From assembly GCA_900078405.1 (NCBI GenBank), contig FLTS01000001.1, positions 1,264,626 through 1,328,625 on the forward strand: a DNA stretch of 64,000 nucleotides. The letters run 5' to 3'. Positions 39,393 through 49,659 of the stretch are shown piece by piece (within the stretch, counting starts at the first letter, position 1; each line of letters opens with the position of its first letter). This DNA comes from an uncultured Stenotrophomonas sp. (GTDB lineage: Bacteria; Pseudomonadota; Gammaproteobacteria; Xanthomonadales; Xanthomonadaceae). The position numbers and the translations under genes were made by a program. The notes beneath the pieces were generated by a model. That model made no database searches and was not told the DNA's origin. It saw only the letters and a program-made list of their open reading frames with translations.

Positions 39393-39932
39393 ATGTCAGA
39401 CCCGCAGGACGAAGACGATGGCGCGCTGTTCCGCGCCGCCATCGGCGAAGTGACGCCATTGCGCAAGGTGGAGACGCCGGCCGTCGGGAGGCCGCGCCCG
39501 AAGCCGCGCGCGCGCATGGCCGAGCAGGACGAAGCGCAGGCGCTGGGCGAATTCGCCCGGCTGCTGCGTTCGAGCGCACCGCTGGAGGCCGGCGACGTCG
39601 CCAGCTACCGCCGCGACAACCTGCCACCGCGCATGTTCCAGCGCCTCAGGCGCGGCCAGTACTCCGTGCAGGACGAACTGGACCTGCACGGCGCCAGCGC
39701 CGCGCAGGCCGAGCAACTGCTGCGGCAGTTCCTGCTGGAGGCACACGACCACGGCCACGGCTGCGTGCGCATCATCCACGGCAAGGGCCTGCAGGCCGAT
39801 GGCGGCGTACCGGTGCTGAAGAATCTGGTCGACCGCCTGCTGCGCCAGCGCAACGACGTGCTCGCCTTCCATTCGGCCCCCGCCGCACAAGGCGGTACCG
39901 GGGCGGTGCTGGTGCTGCTGGCGCAGCACTGA
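39393..39932 (+). CDS. Smr-domain (YfcN/SmrA-like) protein
   Basis: A 179-residue protein. An N-terminal charged region (about 1-95) is followed by a C-terminal Smr domain with [19 protein letters not shown] (the DLHG motif), [10 protein letters not shown] (the HGxG motif) and a final VLVLLAQ strand. Stand-alone Smr proteins are nucleases; SmrB-type members cut mRNA at collided ribosomes, while the SmrA role is less clear. The ATG at 39393 gives [10 protein letters not shown]. It is divergent from surE. Confidence 0.9.
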   Translation: MSDPQDEDDGALFRAAIGEVTPLRKVETPAVGRPRPKPRARMAEQDEAQALGEFARLLRSSAPLEAGDVASYRRDNLPPRMFQRLRRGQYSVQDELDLHGASAAQAEQLLRQFLLEAHDHGHGCVRIIHGKGLQADGGVPVLKNLVDRLLRQRNDVLAFHSAPAAQGGTGAVLVLLAQH

Positions 39933-39966
39933 ATCCGCAAGTCGCAGGCCGGGGCTGATCCGGTCC

Positions 39967-40029
39967 GCAGGCGCGATGTCAATCGCAGCCGGAGCTTTGC
40001 CGGCAACACCCATCGCGACTCGCGTCGCT
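39967..40029. repeat. REP palindrome interrupted by the IS110-type element (left part)
   Basis: GCAGGCGCGATGTCAATCGC to CATCGCGACTCGCGTCGCT lines up along its length with the intact REP at 45375-45443. It stops after GTCGCT. The missing end, CTCCTGCA, is found at 40495-40502 on the far side of the mobile element, so the REP was split by insertion. Confidence 0.75.
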
Positions 40030-40044
40030 TGTGTCAAAAGCCCC

Positions 40045-40210
40045 GGTAGATTTGTCAGTGAGAGCGGAATGCGGCAGCCCGTTTGGTCGCAGTGCCAAGC
40101 AAGCACGTGCAGGAGTCAGGGCGCCGCATTCCGTGCTCCCACTGTCAGCCCGAACAGTTGATCGGATTGCAGTCCGAAGAGAACAAGCATGGGATCGGTG
40201 GGAGTGCTCT
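40045..40210 (+). ncRNA. Predicted IS110 bridge RNA (two guide loops)
   Basis: Target loop: stem GGAATGCGGC (40066-40075) / GCCGCATTCC (40123-40132), extended by GCCC/GGGC, encloses a small GTGC/GCAC hairpin (40092-40106). 3' of that hairpin, TGCAGGAG (40108-40115) is the exact complement of CTCCTGCA at the right target flank. On the 5' side, GTCGC (40086-40090) equals the left flank. Donor loop: stem CTCCCAC (40136-40142) / GTGGGAG (40198-40204) encloses the hairpin CGGA/TCCG (40163-40176). AACAGTTGA (40153-40161) equals the element's right end, and ACAAG (40183-40187) complements CTTGT at its left end. This is the two-loop layout known for IS621. The 5' and 3' limits are approximate. Confidence 0.7.
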
Positions 40211-40236
40211 CGTCCATAGGCTATTCCGGAGGCGAG

Positions 40237-40456
40237 ATGACTACCGCTGGAATCGATGTAGCCAAAGATGAACTGGTCGTCCATGTATTGCCCACCGAGC
40301 TGAGCCAGACCTTCCCCAATCCGTGCGCGCACCCCACTGGTGGCCACCTACCAGCGGCGTGTCGGCGCCGGCAAACCCCCAAAGCTGGCTGTGGCCGCCT
40401 GCATGCGCAAGTACCTGACCATGCTCAACGCCATGCAGCGCGACCAGACCGCGTGA
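40237..40456 (+). pseudogene. IS110-family transposase remnant (both ends kept, middle deleted)
   Basis: The 5' part starts at ATG 40237 and reads MTTAGIDVAKDELVVHVLP, the start of the RuvC-like DEDD domain, with its first Asp in GIDVAK. Around 40318-40328 the sequence jumps to the C-terminus in another frame: RTPLVATYQRRVGAGKPPK, then AVAACMRKYLTMLNAMQRDQ, ending in a TGA at 40454-40456. Roughly 270 internal residues of a typical 330-350-residue transposase, including the other DEDD acids and the catalytic Ser region, are gone. Confidence 0.85.
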
Positions 40457-40540
40457 AACCCTCTGGCGCCGTCGACTGCCTGAAAAACAGTTGACTCCTG
40501 CATGCACACACATACACATCAAGCCCATCCACAATGCACG

Positions 40541-40570
40541 AAAACAAAGGCCCACATCGCTGTGGGCCTT
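40541..40570 (-). terminator. Intrinsic terminator of serS
   Basis: The stem AAGGCCCACA / TGTGGGCCTT with a four-base loop is followed on the minus strand by TGTTTTCG. It lies 26 bases after the serS stop. Confidence 0.85.
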
Positions 40571-40596
40571 GGGTCCAACGGTGCACTCGACCAGCC

Positions 40597-41913
<1,317 letters not shown>

Positions 41914-41979
41914 TTATCGCCCGAACCGCGCCGCTCTGCGTCCTGTGCCAGAATCCGGGCGTTCCACACGGCCACGTCC

Positions 41980-42609
41980 ATGCCCCGCTCCGAACAGAAC
42001 ATCACCTTCCAGTTGCCGCGCAGCAGCCTGAAGATCGCCGGCATCGCCTTCTGTGCCGGCCTGCTGCTGTTCCTCGTGGTATGGCTCAACGCCCGGCGCC
42101 ACAATGACTTCTACCGCGCCGGCCCGGCGCAGCCGCAAACCGACGTGGCCGAAGCCGCACCGCTGCCTGCGCCGTTGCCGGCCGGCGCCGGCGCCAGCGA
42201 CATGCCCGACGCGCACGACGCGCCCACCGAAGAAAAACCACGCCTGGTGGAAACCGCGCCACCACCGCAACCACTGCCGGAAACTGCCCCCGCCGCATCG
42301 GCCGCACCAGCACCCATCGCCGCCGTTCCCAGCGATCGTCCGGTGCCATTGCCGGACCAGAGCCCGCCGCCGCGCTATCCCCCTGCCGCATTGCGTCGCG
42401 GTGAGAGCGGCACCGTGGTGGTCCGGGTCGAGGTCGATGCCGGCGGCATCCCGCTGGACGCAAAGATCACCCAGCGCAGTGGCTCCCGCGACCTCGACCG
42501 CGCGGCGCTGGAAGCCGTGCGCCGCTGGCGCTTCCAGCCAGCGCAGAGCAATGGCCAGCCGATGGTCGGCAGCCTCGAGATTCCGTTCGACTTCAAACCG
42601 GCGCAATAA
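41980..42609 (+). CDS. TonB-family energy-transducing protein
   Basis: A 209-residue protein with a short cytoplasmic start, one membrane helix (IAGIAFCAGLLLFLVVWL), a Pro/Ala-rich periplasmic stretch (about 45-130), and a C-terminal TonB domain (about 130-207). The domain holds PRYPPAALRRGESGTVVVRV and DLDRAALEAVRRWRFQPA. The helix lacks the SHLS-type motif seen in the main TonB, so this may be an accessory TonB or a TonB-like outer-membrane partner. It is divergent from serS and convergent with aroA. No exbB/exbD is nearby. Confidence 0.85.
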   Translation: MPRSEQNITFQLPRSSLKIAGIAFCAGLLLFLVVWLNARRHNDFYRAGPAQPQTDVAEAAPLPAPLPAGAGASDMPDAHDAPTEEKPRLVETAPPPQPLPETAPAASAAPAPIAAVPSDRPVPLPDQSPPPRYPPAALRRGESGTVVVRVEVDAGGIPLDAKITQRSGSRDLDRAALEAVRRWRFQPAQSNGQPMVGSLEIPFDFKPAQ

Positions 42610-42683
42610 CCGGCGCTGCGCGACTTGCCACGGCGTGGCCCAGATACCGGTGGATTTCCGCACCGACCAATGATCCGGCGGCA

Positions 42684-42727
42684 CACGAACGGGCCGCAGG
42701 CAGCCTTGCCTCCGGCCTGCTCATTCG
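42684..42727. terminator. Hairpin between the TonB-like gene and aroA
   Basis: GGGCCGCAGGCA pairs imperfectly with TGCCTCCGGCC around a short loop, with outer CGAA/TTCG pairing. It lies between convergent genes and has no clear T-run. Confidence 0.35.
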
Positions 42728-42733
42728 TCTCGA

Positions 42734-44035
42734 TCAGGCCAACGCGAACCCGGCTCCGGTCGCCAAGCGGTCGAAACCCGGGAACGAGGTCGCCACGTTG
42801 GCGATGTCGTTGATCCGCACCTGTCCATTGCTCAGCTGGCCGGCGACGGCGAAGGCCATCGCGATGCGGTGGTCGCCGTGGCTTTCGATGGTGCCGCTGC
42901 CGAGCGCGCCCGGATGGATCGTCGCGCCGTCGTCGGTTTCGTCGATGCGCAGGCCCAGCGTACGCAGGCCGGTGGCCATCGCCGCCAGCCGGTCCGATTC
43001 TTTGACCCGCAGCTCGGCCGCGCCGCGCACCACGGTCGGGCCTTCGGCCGCGGCGGCGGCGATGAACAGCGCCGGGAACTCGTCGATCATGTCCGGCACC
43101 ACGTCCACCGGGATTTCCGCACCCTTGAGCCGTGCATGGCGCACGACCAGATCGGCGACCGGCTCGCCGCCGTGTTCGCTGTGGTTTTCCTCGCTGATGT
43201 CCGCACCCATCAGCCGCAGCGCGGCCAGCAGGCCGGTGCGGCGCGGGTTCAGGCCCACCGAGCGCAGACGCAGTTGCGAGCCGGGGATGATGCTGGCGGC
43301 GACGATGAAGAACGCGGCCGAGGAGAAATCCGCCGGCACCGCGATGTCGGTGGCGCGCAGGCGCTGGCCGCCGCGCAGCCGCGCGCGGCCCGGGGCGAAG
43401 TCGATATCCACGCCGAAGGCGCGCAACATGCGCTCGGTGTAGTCGCGGGTCGGGTGCGGCTCGACCACCGAGGTTTCGCCCTGCGCATACAGGCCGGCCA
43501 GCAGCACCGCAGACTTCACCTGCGCGCTGGCGACCGGCAATTCGTAATGGATGCCATGCAGTTGCGAGCCGCCGTGGATGTGCAGCGGCGGCGTGCCCTC
43601 GGCCTGCGTGTCGATGCGCGCCCCCATCTGTGCCAGCGGGCCAGTGACGCGGCGCATCGGCCGTTTGGACAGCGATTCGTCGCCCACCAGCACGCTGTCG
43701 AACGATTGCGCAGCCAGCAGGCCGGCCAGCAGGCGCATGCCGGTGCCGGCGTTGCCGCAGTCCAGCTCGCCATCGGGCGCCTTCAAGCCATCGACGCCGA
43801 CGCCATGCACGATGCGCTGCGAGGGCGACGGGGTTTCGAAGCGCACGCCCATCCGCGCGAAGATCGCCGCGGTGGCGCGGGTGTCCTCGCCTTCGAGGAA
43901 ACCGTCGATGCGCGAGACGCCATCGGCCAGCGCAGCGAACATCACCGCCCGGTGCGACACCGACTTGTCGCCGGGGATGTCGAGCGTGCCTTGCAGCGCT
44001 TGGCCTTTGCTTGCGATCCAGTGGGGCTGGGTCAT
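42734..44035 (-). CDS. aroA: 3-phosphoshikimate 1-carboxyvinyltransferase (EPSP synthase)
   Basis: A 433-residue enzyme of normal length. The N-terminal LDIPGDKSVSHRAVMFAALA holds the catalytic Lys and the Ser-His-Arg substrate site. GNAGTGMRLLAGLLA is the PEP-binding motif; LRVKESDRLAAMATGL and GDHRIAMAFAVAG are the C-terminal signatures. It makes EPSP on the chorismate pathway and is the glyphosate target. The sequence around GNAGTG is of the class I/II intermediate type common in xanthomonads. Third of serC-pheA-aroA. Confidence 0.95.
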   Translation of the reverse strand: MTQPHWIASKGQALQGTLDIPGDKSVSHRAVMFAALADGVSRIDGFLEGEDTRATAAIFARMGVRFETPSPSQRIVHGVGVDGLKAPDGELDCGNAGTGMRLLAGLLAAQSFDSVLVGDESLSKRPMRRVTGPLAQMGARIDTQAEGTPPLHIHGGSQLHGIHYELPVASAQVKSAVLLAGLYAQGETSVVEPHPTRDYTERMLRAFGVDIDFAPGRARLRGGQRLRATDIAVPADFSSAAFFIVAASIIPGSQLRLRSVGLNPRRTGLLAALRLMGADISEENHSEHGGEPVADLVVRHARLKGAEIPVDVVPDMIDEFPALFIAAAAAEGPTVVRGAAELRVKESDRLAAMATGLRTLGLRIDETDDGATIHPGALGSGTIESHGDHRIAMAFAVAGQLSNGQVRINDIANVATSFPGFDRLATGAGFALA

Positions 44036-44058
44036 TCGGAATCTCTCTGGAGGTAATT

Positions 44059-44181
44059 CCTTCTCCCTCCGGGAGAAGGTGCCCGAAGGGCGGATGAGGA
44101 TACGGAGCGAAGCCTCGGGAGCTCGAGTTGCAAGGGGCTTCGCCCCTACCCTCTCCCCAACCCCTCTCCCGGCGGGAGAGG
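44059..44181. repeat. Complex palindromic repeat between pheA and aroA
   Basis: Three hairpins in series: CCTTCTCCCTCCGGGAGAAGG (44059-44079, 21 bases with the central C), AGGGGCTTCGCCCCT (44133-44147) and CCTCTCCCGGCGGGAGAGG (44163-44181). The linker GTGCCCGAAGGGCGGATGAG is typical of a repeat widespread in Xanthomonadales. It fills the 158-base gap inside the operon and may tune aroA expression. Confidence 0.75.
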
Positions 44182-44193
44182 CGCCTCAGCGGC

Positions 44194-45342
44194 TTACGGC
44201 ACGGCGACCGGGTACGAACCCAGCACCTTGATCTGCGCCGAGTGCGCTTCCAGCTCGGCCAGCGCGGCCTGCATCGCTTCGTCCTCGATGTGGCCGACCA
44301 GATCGATGAAGAAGCCGTACTCCCACTTGGCCTGGTGCGAGGGCCTCGACTCGATGCGGTTCATGCTGATGCCGTGGCGCGCGAACGGGCTCAGCACGTC
44401 GAACAGCGCGCCCGGCTTGTCGTGGATGAACACCAGCACCGAGGTGCGGTCGTGGCCTGAGGACGGGAAGAAGCGGCGGCCGACCACGAGGAAGCGGGTG
44501 GTGTTGTCGGCATCGTTCTGGATCGGCCTGGTCACCACCTTCTTCAGGCCGTAGACGTGGCCGGCGCTCTCGCCGCCGATGGCCGCCGCGTCGTCGGCGT
44601 TGCGCGCACGACGCGCACCCTCGGCATTGCTGGTCACCGGGATCTTCTCGGCCTCGGGCAGGTTGGCGCGCAGCCATGCCGAGGTCTGCATGAACGACTG
44701 CGGGTGCGCATACACCCGCTCGATGTCCTCGATGCGGCCACTGCGCGACATCAGGTACTGCTGCACGCGCAGCTCGACCTCACCGCAGATCTTGAGGTTG
44801 GAGGTCAGGAACATGTCCAGCGTGATCTGGATGGTGCCCTGCCCGGAGTTCTCCACCGGCACCACGCCGAAGTCGGCATTGCCGGCCTCCACTTCCTGGA
44901 ACACCTCCTCGATGGTCGCCATCGGCAGTCCCAGCGCGGAGCGGCCGAAATGCTTGAGCACGGCCTGCTGGCTGAAGGTGCCTTCCGGGCCGAGGTAGCC
45001 GATCTTCAGCGGCTCCTGCTGCGCCAGGCAGGCGGACATGATCTCGCGGAACACGTGCACCAGCAGCTCGTCACTGAGCGGGCCCTCGTTGCGGTCCACC
45101 ACCATGCGCAGCACCTGCGCCTCGCGCTCGGGGCGGTAATAGTCGACCGCGGCGGCCAGCTTGCCCTTGGCCTTGCCGACCTGGTGGGCGAAGCGCGCGC
45201 GCTCGGCGATCAGCGACTGGATGGTGCGGTCGATCTCGTCGATCTTGGCACGCACGTCGGACAGGAGCGGCGGCGCCACGACGGCATCGGCTGCCTTGGC
45301 TCGGGTGCGCTTGGCGGGGGGCTTGTTCGGCTTTGCGGCCAT
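44194..45342 (-). CDS. pheA: Bifunctional chorismate mutase/prephenate dehydratase (P-protein)
   Basis: A 382-residue fusion. A Lys/Ala-rich start leads into an AroQ chorismate mutase domain (about 35-110, VRAKIDEIDRTIQSLIAERA). The prephenate dehydratase domain (about 115-290) includes GYLGPEGTFSQQA and the catalytic Thr in TRFLVVGRR. The ACT domain (about 300-375) has HDKPGALFDVLSPFARHGI and ESRPSHQAKWEYGFFID, which bind phenylalanine for feedback control. The ATG at 45342 (MAAKPNKPPAK) is preferred. Palindromic repeats lie on both sides of the gene. Confidence 0.95.
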   Translation of the reverse strand: MAAKPNKPPAKRTRAKAADAVVAPPLLSDVRAKIDEIDRTIQSLIAERARFAHQVGKAKGKLAAAVDYYRPEREAQVLRMVVDRNEGPLSDELLVHVFREIMSACLAQQEPLKIGYLGPEGTFSQQAVLKHFGRSALGLPMATIEEVFQEVEAGNADFGVVPVENSGQGTIQITLDMFLTSNLKICGEVELRVQQYLMSRSGRIEDIERVYAHPQSFMQTSAWLRANLPEAEKIPVTSNAEGARRARNADDAAAIGGESAGHVYGLKKVVTRPIQNDADNTTRFLVVGRRFFPSSGHDRTSVLVFIHDKPGALFDVLSPFARHGISMNRIESRPSHQAKWEYGFFIDLVGHIEDEAMQAALAELEAHSAQIKVLGSYPVAVP

Positions 45343-45374
45343 GTTGCTTCCTTCGATTGCCTTGCTGCTTTCAT

Positions 45375-45443
45375 GCAGGAGCGACGTCAATCACGACCGC
45401 GGCTTTGCCGGTAATGCCGGTCGCGACTGGTGTCGCTCCTACA
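45375..45443. repeat. REP palindrome (GGAGCGAC family) between serC and pheA
   Basis: Arms GCAGGAGCGACGTCAATC and GGTGTCGCTCCTACAG enclose inner pairing around GCGGCTTTGCCGG. It aligns with the REP that the IS110-type element splits at 40029, and it provides the intact reference for that insertion. Confidence 0.85.
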
Positions 45444-45454
45444 GGCGTCATTGC

Positions 45455-46540
45455 TCAACCATTGCGCTGCTGGAAGTCGCGCATGAACGCGACCAGCGCC
45501 TGCACGCCCTGCAGCGGCATGGCGTTGTACAGCGACGCGCGGATGCCGCCGACCGCCGTGTGGCCCTTCAATGCCAGCAGCCCTGCGGCCTTGGCTTCGG
45601 CGACGAAGCGCGCGTCCAGCGCGGCGTCGGGCAGGAAGAACGGGACGTTCATCCGCGAGCGCGCCGCCGGCGCCACCTCGTTGCGATAGAAGCCGCCGGA
45701 GTTGTCGATGGCGTCGTACAGCAGCGACGACTTGGCCTGGCTCAGTTTCGCGAACGCCTCCACGCCGCCCTGTTCCAGCATCCATTGCACGGTCAGCCCG
45801 AGCAGGTACCAGTTCCACGTCGGCGGCGTGTTGAGCATGGAGTCGCGCGCGGCGTGCGAGCGGTAGTCGAAGATGTCCGCGCGCGGCTGGCCGCTGCGTT
45901 CGAGCAGGTCGCGGCGGATGATGACCACGGTGATGCCGACCGGACCGAGGTTCTTCTGCGCGCCGGCATAGATCACACCGTAGCGCGCGACGTCGATCGG
46001 CTCGGAGGCGATCGACGAGCTGAAATCGGCCACCAGCGGCACGCCGCCGACGTTCGGCATAGCACGGTATTCAACACCATGGATGGTTTCGTTGGCAGTG
46101 ACGTGCACATAGGCGGCATCCGGCGACAGCTGCCACTGCGCGTGCGCGGGGATGTCGCGAAAACCGCCCGCCTCGCCGCTGGCGGCGACGTTCACGTCCA
46201 CGTAGGGCGTGGCCTGCTTGATCGCGGTCTTGCCCCAGTGGCCGCTGACCACGTAGTCCGCACGCTGGCCGGGGGCGGCGAAATTCAGCGGGATCAGCGC
46301 CTGCTGGGTGGTCGCGCCACCGCCGAGGAACAGCACCGCGTAATCATCGGGAATGCCGACCAGACGGCGCAGCCCGGCTTCGGCCTGGGCCGCCATCGCC
46401 ATGAACTCGGCGCTGCGGTGGCTGATCTCGACAATCGACGCGCCGACACCGTTCCATTCCAACATTTCCTGCTGCGCCTGGCGCAGGACCGCTTCCGGCA
46501 ACGTCGCGGGGCCGGCACTGAAATTGAATGCGCGCGTCAT
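45455..46540 (-). CDS. serC: Phosphoserine aminotransferase
   Basis: A 361-residue PLP enzyme. [19 protein letters not shown] is the N-terminal signature. The PLP Lys lies in [35 protein letters not shown] and [15 protein letters not shown] are conserved. It makes 3-phosphoserine for serine and pyridoxine synthesis. First of serC-pheA-aroA; the 101-base gap upstream holds a weak CATACT -10 on the minus strand at 46566-46571. Confidence 0.95.
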   Translation of the reverse strand: MTRAFNFSAGPATLPEAVLRQAQQEMLEWNGVGASIVEISHRSAEFMAMAAQAEAGLRRLVGIPDDYAVLFLGGGATTQQALIPLNFAAPGQRADYVVSGHWGKTAIKQATPYVDVNVAASGEAGGFRDIPAHAQWQLSPDAAYVHVTANETIHGVEYRAMPNVGGVPLVADFSSSIASEPIDVARYGVIYAGAQKNLGPVGITVVIIRRDLLERSGQPRADIFDYRSHAARDSMLNTPPTWNWYLLGLTVQWMLEQGGVEAFAKLSQAKSSLLYDAIDNSGGFYRNEVAPAARSRMNVPFFLPDAALDARFVAEAKAAGLLALKGHTAVGGIRASLYNAMPLQGVQALVAFMRDFQQRNG

Positions 46541-46641
46541 GTCACACCTGCAGGAATGAAGCCCTAGTATGCCGCAGCGCAACAGGCTGTGGGGCGCGCG
46601 AAAAAGTTGCAGCTGCAAGCAGCCGGACCGGTCGATACCGC

Positions 46642-49479
46642 CTAGAAAACCCGCATCAGGCGCAGCGACCACTGCCGGTTGCCAGCGGCAGCGCCGAAGC
46701 GCTGGTCGTAGCCCAGCGACAACTGCGCGCCCCCCGTCAGCCATGCGTCCGCCGATACGCCGAACAGCCCACCCGCGCGTACCGGTTGCAGGCCTTCCAA
46801 CGGCGCCCATGCGTCGACGCCGACGAAGCGGGCATCCGGCACCGTCCCCTGACTGGACAACGCCTGCTGCCATTCGGCGTAACCACCCAGCACCAGCGCA
46901 CGCCACCGGTAACCACCACGCAGGCCGGCCAACGCCCGGGTGCGGCCGGCATGCCAGTCGCCGACGCTCAGGCCGAAACCGTAGCCACCTTGTTCGGTGA
47001 AGCCATCGTTGTCGATGCGGCTGTAGTCGGCGCCCATGTAGGGCGTCAGCGCCAGCGTGCCGCGGCCGAAGCGATAGCCGGCCTCGACGCCGCCGGAAAG
47101 GAAACGCCCGCCATAGCGCACCTGCACGCCGGCCCGCTCGCTGCCGAGCAGCAGGCCGCGATCCAGCTCGCGCTGGTACTGGCCGAACCCGGCATTGCCC
47201 AGCAGGTAGGCCCGGCCCAGCCGCCAGCCGGCATACAGCTGGCCCTGCGTCTGCCGGTCGCGACTGCGGTCGAGCGCCGCACCGGCGTTGGCCCGGGTTT
47301 CACCGAAGGCGAAGCCAAGTACGCCATTGCCACCCACTGCCGTCTCGCGGCCCAGCATCCAGCCGCCCATGCTGTAACCGCTGCCCGAATACCCGCCCTG
47401 CCCGCCCGCACCCAGCGTGCGCATCCATGCCGCCCCCTGCAGCGGCAGGGCATCGTGCCGGTCGAACTGCGCCGACAGCGCGCGGCGGTTCATGTCGATG
47501 CTGTCGAAGGTCATCGCCATCGCCGATGCATGCGCCTTGCCGGACAGGCTGTCCAGGCTGGCCGCCAACCCGGCGAAGCCACCGCCACCCTGTTGCAGGG
47601 CTGTGGCACCGGTGGCGAACGTGCCCGCCCGCAGGTCGGCATCGCCATCGAGCAGTTCGAATGCGCGCTCCACCCGCTGCGCCGACGACAACGCCCGCGT
47701 GCCGAGCCCGGCCGCCCGCGCCGCGCCGGTGACGCTGACCCGCTGCAGCTCCAGCCAGGCGTTGTGCGCGTCATAGTCGTAATCGGCCTGCAGCAGCGCG
47801 ATGCCGGCATCGGCGGTGGCCTTGGCGGCCACGTCGAACCGACCGCTGACGCCGCCCCCGGCATGGATCAGTTCCTGTCGCTTGCCATCCTGCGCGACGT
47901 AGCCGGCCAGCATGCCGTTGACCAGCACCCCGCCACCTTGCAGCGTCGCCGTACCGGTGATCTCCAGCGCATCGACCCCCAGCGCGATCAGCAGTTGCGC
48001 GCCGCTGCGCTGAACGTAATCGCCGTCGATGGTGCCGCTGCCCGCGGCGCTGAGCAGCACGACGCTGCCGCCGTTGTCGACGTCACCCGTCACCCGGGTA
48101 CCGGCGCCCATGAACTGCAACGCCGCCTGCGCGGGATCGGCCTGGGCCACGATGGTGACGTCCGAGCGGATCGAGCCACCGTCGCGCAGCGCCAGCGTGC
48201 CGCGCTCGATGCGGGTGGCGCCGGCATAGGTGTTGGCGCCCGACAGCGACAGCGCGCCGGCCCCCTGCTTCATCAAGCCACCTGCGCCGCTGATCGAATT
48301 GCCCCAGATCGAATCCAGCCCGCCCTGGTTGACGGTGGCGGTGACGTCGCCCCAGTCGAATTTCGCCGGCCCTTTCACCGCCTTGCCGACATTGAGCAGG
48401 CCGTAGCCGAACACCGCATCGCTGCCGGGCGCCCCCAGGTCGGTGGCCGTGCCCAGCAGGGTCTGCCGCACCAGGTCGTTGTCGAAATAGGGGAAGGCCT
48501 GCCACACCAGCGCCGCCGCGCCGGATACCAGTGGCGCCGCGTAGGAGGTGCCGCTGCCGTAGTAATAGGACAGGTTGGATGCGGTGGCCTCATGGCCGAG
48601 GAAGGCCGACGTCCCCGGCGCCACCAGGCAATAGTCCTTCGCCACGCCGCAGGCATTGGAGTAGTCCGCCAGCTGTGAGGGGTTGGCCGTGTCCAGCGCC
48701 GCCACCGCCAGCCAGCCGCGCTCCAGGTCGGCCGCCGGCAGCGTGCCGTTCGGCCCCGGCTGGCTCGGCAATGCCGCCATGTCGCTGGGGTTGCTGCGCG
48801 ATTCATTGCCGGTGGCGAACACCACCAGCCCGTCGTTGTCGATGATGAAGGGCCGGTATTCGGCGGCGATTGGCGCGGTCGCCGTCGCCCGCGTCCAGTA
48901 CAGGCCGCCCCAGGAGTTGTTCATGATGCGCACGCCGGCGCGGATCAGGTCGTCGTGGATCGATGCCAGTCCGAGCGCGCCGGTGACCTCGTTGCCCTGC
49001 CCGGAACCGTCGTCCTCGGGCCGCTCGTCGTTGATGATGCGCGCCGAGACGATCTGCGCGCCGGGAGCGATGCCGCCGGGCCAGTTGCCGGTCGCCGCGC
49101 CGGCCGCCAGCTGCGCCACCGTGGTGCCGTGGCCGACCACGTCATCGACGGCCAGGTTGTTGCTGCGCGGGTCGATGTAGTTGTAGTTGGCCAGTACCCG
49201 CCCGGCCAGCGCGGGGTGGTTGCGCATCACCCCCGAATCGACCACGCCGATGCGGATGCCGGCGCCGGTGAAGCCGGCCGCCTGCGCGGCCTTGGCGTTG
49301 GTCAGCGCCAGGTGCGCGTCCACCGCCGGCTGCGGCGTGGTGGAACCGGAGGGTGGCGGGGTCACCGGCGGCGCGGCCGGCGGCGGCGTGGACTTGCTGC
49401 CGCCCCCGCCACCGCACGCGGCCAGGGCCAGCGACAGTGAAACGGCCAACACGTTGCGAACCCGCGATGCTCTGATCAT
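46642..49479 (-). CDS. Subtilisin-like (S8) serine protease autotransporter with lipobox
   Basis: A 945-residue protein. The signal ends in a lipobox, [11 protein letters not shown] (Cys22), followed by a Pro-rich linker. The S8 domain has its triad: Asp81 in VVDSGVM, His117 in VGHGTTVA, and Ser in [14 protein letters not shown] (about 310). A beta-helical passenger follows, with one autotransporter-associated repeat ([20 protein letters not shown]). The last 280 or so residues form a beta-barrel ending in the terminal aromatic (WSLRLMRVF). It should insert in the outer membrane and expose a protease. A lipobox on an autotransporter is less usual but known in subtilase-type members. Confidence 0.92.
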   Translation of the reverse strand: MIRASRVRNVLAVSLSLALAACGGGGGSKSTPPPAAPPVTPPPSGSTTPQPAVDAHLALTNAKAAQAAGFTGAGIRIGVVDSGVMRNHPALAGRVLANYNYIDPRSNNLAVDDVVGHGTTVAQLAAGAATGNWPGGIAPGAQIVSARIINDERPEDDGSGQGNEVTGALGLASIHDDLIRAGVRIMNNSWGGLYWTRATATAPIAAEYRPFIIDNDGLVVFATGNESRSNPSDMAALPSQPGPNGTLPAADLERGWLAVAALDTANPSQLADYSNACGVAKDYCLVAPGTSAFLGHEATASNLSYYYGSGTSYAAPLVSGAAALVWQAFPYFDNDLVRQTLLGTATDLGAPGSDAVFGYGLLNVGKAVKGPAKFDWGDVTATVNQGGLDSIWGNSISGAGGLMKQGAGALSLSGANTYAGATRIERGTLALRDGGSIRSDVTIVAQADPAQAALQFMGAGTRVTGDVDNGGSVVLLSAAGSGTIDGDYVQRSGAQLLIALGVDALEITGTATLQGGGVLVNGMLAGYVAQDGKRQELIHAGGGVSGRFDVAAKATADAGIALLQADYDYDAHNAWLELQRVSVTGAARAAGLGTRALSSAQRVERAFELLDGDADLRAGTFATGATALQQGGGGFAGLAASLDSLSGKAHASAMAMTFDSIDMNRRALSAQFDRHDALPLQGAAWMRTLGAGGQGGYSGSGYSMGGWMLGRETAVGGNGVLGFAFGETRANAGAALDRSRDRQTQGQLYAGWRLGRAYLLGNAGFGQYQRELDRGLLLGSERAGVQVRYGGRFLSGGVEAGYRFGRGTLALTPYMGADYSRIDNDGFTEQGGYGFGLSVGDWHAGRTRALAGLRGGYRWRALVLGGYAEWQQALSSQGTVPDARFVGVDAWAPLEGLQPVRAGGLFGVSADAWLTGGAQLSLGYDQRFGAAAGNRQWSLRLMRVF

Positions 49480-49659
49480 TGCCTTCCCCTTGGCGTTCCG
49501 GGACCGCCATCGGCCGGATCACGACGATGGCAAGCCATGCGATGGCGACCTTCTATACTGCATGGACACGCTACCGTCCGCCGGGATGTGCCGTTGGTCC
49601 AATGGGCACGCCATAACCGGCTTTCGATAATCGCCCCAAGATACAACCGAGACCGCACC

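Larger units (their letters stand above)
40030..40496 (+). mobile_element. 467-bp non-autonomous IS110-family derivative in a REP
   Basis: The left flank ends GCGTCG-CT (40028-40029) and the right end reads CAGTTGA-CT (40495-40496), followed by CCTGCA. A CT dinucleotide at both ends is what IS110-family recombination at a CT core leaves. Joining the flanks at CT restores GTCGCTCCTGCA, the end of the intact REP at 10599-10667. Inside are about 200 non-coding bases with bridge-RNA features, then only the two extremities of a transposase gene. It has no inverted terminal repeats, as expected for IS110. It appears to be an internal-deletion derivative that could move only if a full-length relative supplies transposase in trans. 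Confidence 0.75.

Noticed and set aside
44059..44181. Phe leader peptide/attenuator for pheA-aroA
   Set aside because: The hairpins lie after pheA, not before it, and no Phe-rich short frame precedes them; they match a dispersed repeat.
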